From positions 1-8,022 of the forward strand of contig DATILI010000216.1 in assembly GCA_035476635.1 (NCBI GenBank): 8,022 nt of DNA, given 5' to 3'. Below the pieces are notes generated by a model, which worked only from the letters and a program-made list of their open reading frames with translations, did not search any database and was not told the DNA's origin. The position numbers and the translations under genes are program-made. Source of the stretch: DATILI01 sp035476635 (GTDB lineage: Bacteria > Pseudomonadota > Gammaproteobacteria > Burkholderiales > Burkholderiaceae_C). The number at the start of each line of letters is the position of its first letter. Within the stretch, counting starts at the first letter, position 1. Below are positions 1 to 5,943 of this stretch, in pieces.

Positions 1-146
1 AAGCGCGGCTGCAACAGACAGCTGGCGGCGCCCTGGGACACCGTGAGCATCCAGCTGCGCGCAGACAACTGAACCTGCGCGTCCGCCGCATCGGCCCAAT
101 GCCGGATGGCCTCTAAATGACGCAGGGGATTGTGAATGAACCACAT
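1..146 (-). CDS. Partial open frame of unknown function, runs off the left edge
   Basis: Twenty-five bases after the YcaO stop, an ATG (144-146) opens a frame that stays open for 48 codons to the window edge, starting MWFIHNPLRHLEAIRHWADA. About 79% of its codons end in G or C (38 of 48, counted by hand), as expected for a real gene here, and the strand and spacing fit the operon. There is no clear ribosome-binding site, and no in-frame alternative start lies between this ATG and the YcaO stop. I do not recognise the family. A further tailoring, immunity or peptidase gene is possible by context only. A chance open frame in GC-rich DNA cannot be excluded. Confidence 0.45.
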   Translation of the reverse strand, partial: MWFIHNPLRHLEAIRHWADAADAQVQLSARSWMLTVSQGAASCLLQPR

Positions 147-171
147 GGCAGCACGGATGAATGAAGCGCGA

Positions 172-2553
172 TCATGGAAATGGATGCGCAAACGCGTTGT
201 AATCCGGCACCAGGCGAAGCTGGGGAACCCAGGGCATCAGGCCGTGGCCGAAAGTGATGGGCACCAGGCCCGGTGCGATGACGCGCACCGCGTGGATCGC
301 GCGCCCCTTGTAGTCCAGTGGCATCTCCGGCGCATCCAGCCAAGACGCGTAGGCGGCCATACCGGCTTTGCGCAAGGCGTCGAGCAGTTCAGGGTAGCTT
401 TGCGGCTTGCGCTCAGTGATGGACGCAGTGGATGCCGGTCCAAATCCGAAGAGAAAGTCCGCACGCCGGAAGTACTCGGGCTGGCAGTACAAGTGCAGAT
501 GGTCTGCGGGCTTGCGAACGTCTTCGGGCCGCAAGGGCGCGGTCTGTACGCCGGCCAGACGCGCCAGGCTGCCGGTGGCCACCTCGCCCAGGGCCTTGCG
601 TGCGGCCTTGGCCAGGTCCCAGTGCGCACCCGCACCGCACAGCGTGAAGCTACGGCTGGCGAACTGGGCCATACACAGCACGACCTGCGCAAACGCCGAT
701 TGCAGCTCTAGAAAAACCACTTGGCCGCCTTCGTTGCGCAGCCGCTGCACCGTGGCCTGTGTCGTGGCGTCCAGCAATCGTGCCGGAAGTTCCCAGGCAC
801 CTGTGCGCTGCAGCCACAGGCGCATGAAAGCATCGCGCTCCACAAGTTCCAGCAGGGCATTCTGCAAGGCGTGCGCCTTGCTCGGAGAAGCCGCGCAACC
901 CGAACTGGTCGCGTAGGCATACCTCTGCCCGACTGCCCCGCCACCTTGCGCAGGGAAGGTGTGCGACAACACAGTCTTTCGACTGACCAGCAGATCGGCC
1001 AACATCCAGCAGCTCGTATCCGAATTGAGGCCCTGCATCGCTATCCACGGATACAGCGCGGTTTCATCAAAGGGTGCGAGCAGCGCGGTTGCGCCCCACG
1101 CCGCATATTGCAGGGGCGAGAATCGGAGGACCTGGTGCGGATGCACCGCGGCGCGCAACATACTGTGCTGCGTTTTTGTCAGGGTATCCCAACGCTCCCA
1201 GCGCAACCCCGGTGGCGCATTGCGCATCAAGCTGCGTTCGATCACCTCGCATCGGGCCTTTTGGTAGGCGACCAAGGGATCGTTGTCGCGGCCGAAGCAG
1301 TAGTCCGGCTCTTTGCCTTTGATGGTCTCGCGCCGATCGCGCGAAATCGCCAACTCGTATGGCAAGCCCTCCAGCGTTTGTGCCCAGCGCACCGCGCAAT
1401 AGTCCTCGTGCCGCAGCTTGAAGCCGATTGGCGGAATCTGCGGCTTGCCCAACACTACGGTCACCAGAGGCGTCTTATGCTGCAGATTGCACAGCGCGGC
1501 GACGCGCCCATCGTCGAAGGCTGCCAAGGGAAGTTGCCCCAGCCGGCGCTCGGCTGCGATCAGTGCAACGTTTTGCAGCACCAGACCAGCCTCGATCTGA
1601 GCGTGCGAGACCGCGCGGTTGCGGTACTTGGCCGCGATCGCATGCAGGTCGCCCGCCACCACCAGCCATGCCGTGGCGCCGTCGAGTACTTCCGGGCAAA
1701 GACAGGCACGGTAGGCCAGCGGCAACACGGCGGCATCGGTCCGCAGACCGTGCAGCGCAACCTCGCCGCCTTGGGAATAAGCAACACGGTACACCCCTGC
1801 CGGCAACTGCGCATTCACCGCACGCAGCAGTACCAAGTGCAGTTGCAACTGGTACAAGCCACCGCCCGAGGCTGTGGCACGGTGGGTGAAGCCATCTTCC
1901 GCTTCTTCACCTTGAACAAGCGGCGCATAAGCAGATAGCAAGGCAAGCAGTTCGTCGCACGCCAGGGTCTCGTGCGAGAACGCGTAGCAGGACCGGCGCT
2001 GCGAGGCCAAGCCGCGCCAATGCGTCGCGCGCGTGCTGTCGACGTGGCCCAGTTGGACGTACTTTTCGCCGTCGTTGCCCTCGCCCAGAATTGCCGGCCG
2101 GCTGCTCGGCGCTGGCACGGATAGGGCCTCGGCAAGCGGCATGCCCCAGTCATTGGGATTGTTCGCCAAAGCCTGGGCGTGCAGCAGCGCCTGGCCGGCA
2201 TCGACCACCACACCCGCGTGCGCCAAGGCGTCGACGAAGGCCATGAACTCCTGCGCCTCCGCGTCGCTCGTGCCGTCACCATTGCGCTTGCCGGCATGCC
2301 GGGCCGACCAGTGCCGCTGTGCGAGCGCTCGGATCTGCGCCATGGTCGTCGCACCGTCGCACCAGCGCTGCACCAGGTTGAGGAACTCCTGCGGCGCCTG
2401 CAACGTGACCGTCCGGTCCGCCAGACGCACACAGATGTCCTCGCCGACTCGGAAGATCCCGAAGTTGGCGAGAACCGGGCACCAGCTTGCTTCTGCCTCT
2501 TGTAGGCGCTCTCCCGTCACCGGACGCGCGGACAAGCTCAATCGCCGTCGCAT
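172..2553 (-). CDS. Fused azole-forming RiPP enzyme: leader-binding-like domain + SagB-type dehydrogenase + YcaO cyclodehydratase
   Basis: This 793-residue cytoplasmic enzyme should turn Cys/Ser/Thr of a precursor into azolines (ATP-dependent YcaO) and then azoles (FMN-dependent SagB). Residues 24-125 look like the winged-helix, leader-binding N-terminus of TOMM cyclodehydratase partners. Residues 165-370 are the SagB-type nitroreductase-fold domain, with RRSCYAFS (186-193), the ASGGGLYQLQLHL block (228-240), and Lys309-Tyr310, equivalent to the catalytic Lys-Tyr pair of McbC. Residues 375-793 are YcaO, with CEVIER (435-440), SSGCAAS (550-556), LLELVERDA (567-575) and GEVATGSL (656-663). The very C-terminus is HPFP, like the proline-rich ends of azoline-forming YcaO proteins. 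No separate ThiF/E1-like partner is in the window. The start is uncertain: ATG at 2553 (16-base overlap, no clear ribosome site), or TTG at 2541 overlapping the stop as TTGA. Domain calls are firm; the winged-helix call is moderate. Confidence 0.93.
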   Translation of the reverse strand: MRRRLSLSARPVTGERLQEAEASWCPVLANFGIFRVGEDICVRLADRTVTLQAPQEFLNLVQRWCDGATTMAQIRALAQRHWSARHAGKRNGDGTSDAEAQEFMAFVDALAHAGVVVDAGQALLHAQALANNPNDWGMPLAEALSVPAPSSRPAILGEGNDGEKYVQLGHVDSTRATHWRGLASQRRSCYAFSHETLACDELLALLSAYAPLVQGEEAEDGFTHRATASGGGLYQLQLHLVLLRAVNAQLPAGVYRVAYSQGGEVALHGLRTDAAVLPLAYRACLCPEVLDGATAWLVVAGDLHAIAAKYRNRAVSHAQIEAGLVLQNVALIAAERRLGQLPLAAFDDGRVAALCNLQHKTPLVTVVLGKPQIPPIGFKLRHEDYCAVRWAQTLEGLPYELAISRDRRETIKGKEPDYCFGRDNDPLVAYQKARCEVIERSLMRNAPPGLRWERWDTLTKTQHSMLRAAVHPHQVLRFSPLQYAAWGATALLAPFDETALYPWIAMQGLNSDTSCWMLADLLVSRKTVLSHTFPAQGGGAVGQRYAYATSSGCAASPSKAHALQNALLELVERDAFMRLWLQRTGAWELPARLLDATTQATVQRLRNEGGQVVFLELQSAFAQVVLCMAQFASRSFTLCGAGAHWDLAKAARKALGEVATGSLARLAGVQTAPLRPEDVRKPADHLHLYCQPEYFRRADFLFGFGPASTASITERKPQSYPELLDALRKAGMAAYASWLDAPEMPLDYKGRAIHAVRVIAPGLVPITFGHGLMPWVPQLRLVPDYNAFAHPFP

Positions 2554-2732
2554 CCGGAGCAGTCGGTGGAACTGCCGAGAATGGCTTGCTCTTCGGTGGA
2601 GAACTTTGGTTTGCGCGGTTGGTCGCCCTTGATCCAGCGGTTGCGCTGCTCGGCGCTCGTCATGGTCTGAAGCGCCTCGTTGCCCGGTCGTTGGGCGGTT
2701 TCGGGCTGCGCATTGGTGTTCATCTCGTTCAT
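2538..2732 (-). CDS. Putative azole-RiPP (TOMM/LAP) precursor peptide, 64 aa
   Basis: This small protein has no recognised domain. I infer it to be the precursor cyclised by the YcaO/SagB enzyme encoded next to it. It is hydrophilic, with no signal peptide or membrane segment. Residues 1-33 are rich in Asn, Gln, Glu and Ala. Residues 34-43 are basic (Lys35, Arg40, Lys41, Lys43). Then comes FSTEEQAILG (44-53), which resembles the recognition part of leader peptides. The C-terminus SSTDCSGCDGD (54-64) holds all of the protein's cysteines and six cyclisable residues: Ser54, Ser55, Thr56, Cys58, Ser59 and Cys61. Size, position directly before the modifying enzyme, a strong ribosome-binding site and a Cys/Ser/Thr/Gly tail all fit a TOMM precursor. 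The core is short and Asp-rich, unlike streptolysin or plantazolicin. Alternatives are a small CxxC metal-binding protein, or a leader whose partner core is encoded elsewhere. Confidence 0.72.
   Translation of the reverse strand: MNEMNTNAQPETAQRPGNEALQTMTSAEQRNRWIKGDQPRKPKFSTEEQAILGSSTDCSGCDGD
2541..2573 (-). other. Predicted core region of the precursor peptide
   Basis: These codons specify SSTDCSGCDGD, the last 11 residues of the 64-residue peptide. Six of the 11 residues can in principle be turned into (methyl)oxazoline or thiazoline rings; the other five are Gly and Asp. The N-terminal boundary after Gly53 is a guess based on the ILGS sequence, which resembles a double-glycine-type (GS) cleavage site. 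The last bases of this segment also encode the start of the YcaO gene in another frame. Confidence 0.45.
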
Positions 2733-2737
2733 GGTTT

Positions 2738-2743
2738 CTCCTT
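2738..2743 (-). promoter_or_regulatory. Strong ribosome-binding site of the small peptide gene
   Basis: On the minus strand AAGGAG stands five bases before ATG (2730-2732). It is the best ribosome-binding site seen in the block. It selects this ATG over the TTG codon nine codons upstream, giving a 64-residue product. A strong site fits a small substrate that must be made in excess over its enzymes. Confidence 0.8.
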
Positions 2744-2763
2744 GGTGAATCAGTATCAAAGTT

Positions 2764-3285
2764 TCAAAGTGCGGGCCAGGTCACTACCCTGGCCTCGGCG
2801 TCATCTTGCGGGGCCAGTTGATGCACGGCCTTGCCGGCGAACACGGTGGAGCGCAGGTCCTGCAGCACGTCCTGCGCGCCGCCAAATGGCACGAGGAAGT
2901 CCACCAGCCAGATGTCCTCGCCCGTGCGCCAGTCGGAGGCTGCCAACTGATGGGGGTAGCTGCGGTAGCGCTTGGCAACCTCGGGCGAGAGCCTGGCCCA
3001 GGAGACGAAGCCCGTTGGGGCGTCGCTGCGCAAGTACAGCTTGCACTGTTCCAGCACCAGCGGCGGCATCACGCGCCATTCGAGGTCGGCTAACAGGGCA
3101 TTGCGCGTGGCGCCCTTTTGCAGCATTAGCCAGGCGACGGCGCCCAGGATCGGGATCTTCTTCATCACAAGCCGGGCTTGTTGCTCCACCGTCTCGCGCA
3201 TATGTGCAAGCTGGTCGGATGTCAGGCCTTGGGGTGTTGGGCCTTTGCCTGGTGTACCCGGCGTCGGTTTGCTTGGTGTGTTCAT
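2764..3285 (-). CDS. HlyC-family (RTX toxin lysine-acyltransferase) homologue with altered active site
   Basis: This 173-residue protein resembles HlyC/ApxC/CyaC, GNAT-fold enzymes that move a fatty acyl group from acyl carrier protein to toxin lysines in the cytoplasm. Residues 1-43 are an extra Pro/Thr/Gly-rich and helical N-terminus. From residue 46, ILGAVAWLM and TRN align without a gap, from memory, to E. coli HlyC VLGHVSWLW and HRN. Later matches are VSWARLS (94-100), the DWRTGEDIWLVDF block (118-130) and PFGG (133-136). The HlyC catalytic Asp92 is kept as Asp129, but catalytic His23 falls on Thr60 (codon 3106-3108). The protein ends about 50 residues earlier than HlyC, near its GKVSEF region. 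The ATG overlaps the TolC stop as ATGA, so translation is probably coupled. Family membership is fairly secure. Activity and substrate are open: it may use another nucleophile or base, bind the peptide without catalysis, or modify a different group. Confidence 0.85.
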   Translation of the reverse strand: MNTPSKPTPGTPGKGPTPQGLTSDQLAHMRETVEQQARLVMKKIPILGAVAWLMLQKGATRNALLADLEWRVMPPLVLEQCKLYLRSDAPTGFVSWARLSPEVAKRYRSYPHQLAASDWRTGEDIWLVDFLVPFGGAQDVLQDLRSTVFAGKAVHQLAPQDDAEARVVTWPAL

Positions 3286-4619
3286 GAGGCTTCAGCTTCC
3301 GTCAAGAGTTGATCCACCGCGCGCAGGTCGGCTTCTTCCAGAATGCCGGCCGCGGCCTTCAGGCGCAAGCCCTGGAGAATGGTTTCGGCGCGCGCTTTGA
3401 AGAGATCGCGCTGCGCCGCGTACAGCTGCTGCTCGGCGTTGAGTACATCGATGTTGATGCGCGTACCGATGCGGTAGCCGATCTTGTTCGCATCCACCGC
3501 GCTCTTGCTGGAGCGCACGGCCGAAGCCAGCGCCTCGATCTGCGCGTGGCCGTTCACTACGCCAGAGAAGGCTTGCTGCGCTGCGGCCGCGACCTGGCGC
3601 CGTGCCGCCTCCAGGTCATCGTGTGCGCGGGCAGCGGCCGCCGCCGCTTCGCGCACCTTGGCCTGCACACCGCCGCCGGCGTACAGCGGAACGTTCAGCT
3701 GCAGGCCGATCTGGTTGGTGGCGACGCGCGTGGCGATGTTGGCGGGCGAGCCCAACGCGCCGGAGGCGAAGCTGTTGCCGCGGCTGGCCACCAGGTCGAG
3801 CGTGGGCCAGTGCGCCGCATGCGATTTGTCGACTTCCTTGCGCGCGACGGTCCAGGCCGCCAGTTGCGCATGGACCAGTGGGTTCTGCAGGCTCGCATCG
3901 GTTGCCCAGGTTTGCGCGTTCTCGGGCAGCGGGCGCGGCAGGCTGATCTCCGGGCGCAGGCTGGCCAGCGGTGGGATCATCTCGCCAAGCAGCTTTTGCA
4001 GCTCGGCGCGCTTGACTTCCAGGTCGTTCAGCGCAACGACCTGTTGCGCGCGCGACAAGTCGTTGCGGGCAGTCGCTTCGTGCACGTCCGTCACGGTGGC
4101 CACGCCGACTTCGAAGTTGCGCTTGGCCAATTCCAACTGCAGTTGCACGGCCGAGACCTGCGCCTGGGCCACGCGCAGCGACTCCTGCGAGGTCAGGACG
4201 TCGAAGTAGGCTTGCGCTGCGCGCAGCATCAAGTCCTGCTGCGCCAGCTTGAATTGCGCCTGGGCCACTTCCAGCTGCGACTGCGCCTGGTCGTAGGCCA
4301 CCCAGTTGGCCTTTCGCCACAGCGGCTGATTCAGCTGCAGATTCCAGGACCAGTTGCGCACGCCGCGCTCCACGAAAGGCTCGTGGTTGAAAGAGGCTTC
4401 GCCCAACTGCCGGTTCACGCCGCTGTTCAGGCTCACGGTCGGCAGCAGGCCGGCGCGGGCTTGCGGCAAGCGCTCCTGGACGATCTCTAGCGCGCGGCGC
4501 GCGGAGGCGAAAACCGGGTCGCGCTGCGCTGCCTTGTCATAGATAGCTGACAAGTTGTCCGCCCAACTCAGCGAGGTGGCACAAGCCAGCGCCGCGGCAA
4601 GATACACCTTAGCGTTCAC
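3282..4619 (-). CDS. TolC-family outer-membrane channel protein
   Basis: This 445-residue protein is the outer-membrane exit duct of the type I secretion system. A signal peptide is clear: a short basic start, a hydrophobic stretch over residues 5-17, and likely cleavage after SWA20 before Asp21. The mature N-terminus NLSAIYDKAAQRDP is the TolC-family hallmark. Two related halves are visible, each with the family's helix-turn signature: VGVATVTDVHEA (171-182) and IGTRINIDVLNAEQQL (384-399). Most of the rest is Ala/Gln/Glu-rich helix. The long C-terminal periplasmic tail of E. coli TolC is absent, which is common in dedicated channels. The start is GTG, chosen because GAGGAGG lies six bases upstream and the signal peptide begins there. 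It overlaps the end of the adaptor gene by 11 bases, and its stop overlaps the next start as ATGA. Confidence 0.95.
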   Translation of the reverse strand: MNAKVYLAAALACATSLSWADNLSAIYDKAAQRDPVFASARRALEIVQERLPQARAGLLPTVSLNSGVNRQLGEASFNHEPFVERGVRNWSWNLQLNQPLWRKANWVAYDQAQSQLEVAQAQFKLAQQDLMLRAAQAYFDVLTSQESLRVAQAQVSAVQLQLELAKRNFEVGVATVTDVHEATARNDLSRAQQVVALNDLEVKRAELQKLLGEMIPPLASLRPEISLPRPLPENAQTWATDASLQNPLVHAQLAAWTVARKEVDKSHAAHWPTLDLVASRGNSFASGALGSPANIATRVATNQIGLQLNVPLYAGGGVQAKVREAAAAAARAHDDLEAARRQVAAAAQQAFSGVVNGHAQIEALASAVRSSKSAVDANKIGYRIGTRINIDVLNAEQQLYAAQRDLFKARAETILQGLRLKAAAGILEEADLRAVDQLLTEAEAS

Positions 4620-5943
4620 GCAGCGCCTCCTCTTTGTAGCGCAGCATCGGGGCCAGGAAGTACTCCACCATGCGCCGCTGGTCAGTGCGCACGTCGGCGG
4701 TCACGCTCATGCCGGCTGTGATGATTCCCTTGACGCCGCGCACAGACGTGGGTGTTTCATCGGCCGCCAGCTTGATGCGGACCGGATACACCGGCCCCAG
4801 TTTGGGGTCCAGCATCGCATCGGTTCCCACCCACTGAACGGTTCCTTCGATATAGCCAAAGCGCGTGAAGTCGAACGTCTCAATCTTGTTGATGACGCGC
4901 TGGCCGACCTTCACGTGGCCGATGTCGCGATTGAGTACCTGGGCCTCGACTTCCAACGGCGAGTGCGCAGGCACGATGGTCATCAGAGACTGCGCCGGTG
5001 TGACCACGCCGCCAACGGTGCTCACCGCCAGCTGCTGCACCACGCCGTCGATCGGGCTGCGCAGGATCTGCAGGTCACGCCGCTGGTTTGCCTTGACCAG
5101 TTCCTGCCGCGCCGCATCGCGCTTCTTGGTGGCGTCCACCAGCTCGGTGCTGGCGCGCGCCCGAAATTCAGCAACGGCTTGCACGCGCTGCTCGGCGGCG
5201 GCACGCAAGCCGGCTTCAGCTTCTTTCAGGCGGTTACCCTGCACGGCCAGTTCTTTCTCCATATTGATGAGCTCAAGCCGCGTCTCGATCACACCCGTTT
5301 CGGCAATATGGCCGGTCTTGGCGAGTTCCTCACGCATCTCGTTTTTCTTCTTGACCAGCGGCAGGCCGGCACGCACCTGCTCCAGGCTGGCGGCAATGGC
5401 GTCGCGATCGGCACTGCGCCGCTGCATGTCCGCCTCCAGGGTCGCGAGCTTGGCGTGCTGCTCGCTCAGGCGGTTGGCCAGCAAGGCCTGCTGGTTGGCC
5501 GCAATCTCCTTGGGCATGCCGGCAGGCTGGGCAAAGTGGCCACCACCAGCCATGGTCGCGCGCAGTCGCAGGGCATCGGCTTCCCCTTCCCACAAGTCAC
5601 GCCGCAGACGCTCGCTGTCGGCCACTGTGTTCGTGGGGTCCAGCTCCAGCAGCACGTCACCCGCCTTCACGGCCTGGCCGTCGCGCACAGAAATCGATTT
5701 GACGACACCGGCCTCCAGCGGCTGGATCACCTTGCTCTTGCCCGATGGAATCACGCGGCCCTGTGCGGATACCACGACATCGATGTGGGCCAGCCACGTG
5801 TAGAGCACTGCCAACAGGGCCATGGCGCAGACGGCCAGCGAAACCATGCGTGCGACCGGCGCGGGAGGGCGCTTCTGGATGGCCAAGGCCGCCATGCTGA
5901 AGGGGTTGAGTTTTGCACTCGGGGTATTCATCTGAGCGTTCAT
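4609..5943 (-). CDS. HlyD-family membrane fusion (periplasmic adaptor) protein of type I secretion
   Basis: This 444-residue protein is the adaptor that links the ABC exporter to the outer-membrane channel. Residues 1-30 are cytoplasmic, and 31-51 form a single transmembrane helix. Residues 55-103 are the first half of the lipoyl-like domain (VIQPLEAGVV, then GQAVKAGDVLLELDP). Residues 105-285 are a long alpha-helical hairpin rich in Ala, Glu, Arg and Gln. Residues 290-325 are the second lipoyl half (SPIDGVVQQL), and 325-420 the beta-barrel region. The C-terminus (GMSVTADVRT, then ending ALRER) is the classic HlyD ending. The ATG overlaps the ABC stop as ATGA and has GGAGG four bases upstream (5948-5952). 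A second in-frame ATG at codon 5 is possible. Length and architecture are normal for RTX-type systems, and nothing is missing. Confidence 0.95.
   Translation of the reverse strand: MNAQMNTPSAKLNPFSMAALAIQKRPPAPVARMVSLAVCAMALLAVLYTWLAHIDVVVSAQGRVIPSGKSKVIQPLEAGVVKSISVRDGQAVKAGDVLLELDPTNTVADSERLRRDLWEGEADALRLRATMAGGGHFAQPAGMPKEIAANQQALLANRLSEQHAKLATLEADMQRRSADRDAIAASLEQVRAGLPLVKKKNEMREELAKTGHIAETGVIETRLELINMEKELAVQGNRLKEAEAGLRAAAEQRVQAVAEFRARASTELVDATKKRDAARQELVKANQRRDLQILRSPIDGVVQQLAVSTVGGVVTPAQSLMTIVPAHSPLEVEAQVLNRDIGHVKVGQRVINKIETFDFTRFGYIEGTVQWVGTDAMLDPKLGPVYPVRIKLAADETPTSVRGVKGIITAGMSVTADVRTDQRRMVEYFLAPMLRYKEEALRER
4626..4632 (-). promoter_or_regulatory. Shine-Dalgarno site that fixes the GTG start of the TolC-type gene
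   Basis: On the minus strand GAGGAGG lies six bases before GTG at 4617-4619, inside the last codons of the adaptor gene. It is a near-perfect ribosome-binding site. It supports a GTG start that gives a complete signal peptide. Confidence 0.75.

Noticed and set aside
113..175. 20-residue open frame (MIALHSSVLPCGSFTIPCVI) starting by ATGA overlap with the YcaO stop
   Set aside because: The ATGA junction and Cys/Ser content make it tempting as a second tiny core. It has no leader, no ribosome-binding site and no support beyond chance. The other frame open to the left edge fits a gene better.
113..175. Possible terminator after the YcaO gene
   Set aside because: I saw no GC-rich hairpin followed by a T-run on the minus strand, and an open frame starts 25 bases later.
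721..1938. Plus-strand open frame of 405 codons opposite the SagB-YcaO gene
   Set aside because: The minus-strand frame here has unmistakable SagB and YcaO motifs. The antisense product has no domain and no ribosome-binding context.
2756..2770. Two 7-base direct repeats (ACTTTGA on the minus strand) separated by one base at the end of the HlyC-like gene
   Set aside because: They are short and include the stop codon. No operator or promoter pattern surrounds them, so they are most likely coincidental.
2733..2790. Possible internal promoter before the peptide gene
   Set aside because: Loose TTGAAA-like and GATACT-like hexamers occur but only about four bases apart. No properly spaced -35/-10 pair is visible.
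3309..4490. Plus-strand open frame of 393 codons opposite the TolC-type gene
   Set aside because: It is a shadow of a real signal-peptide-bearing TolC-family gene. It has skewed His/Arg/Leu composition and no recognisable motif.
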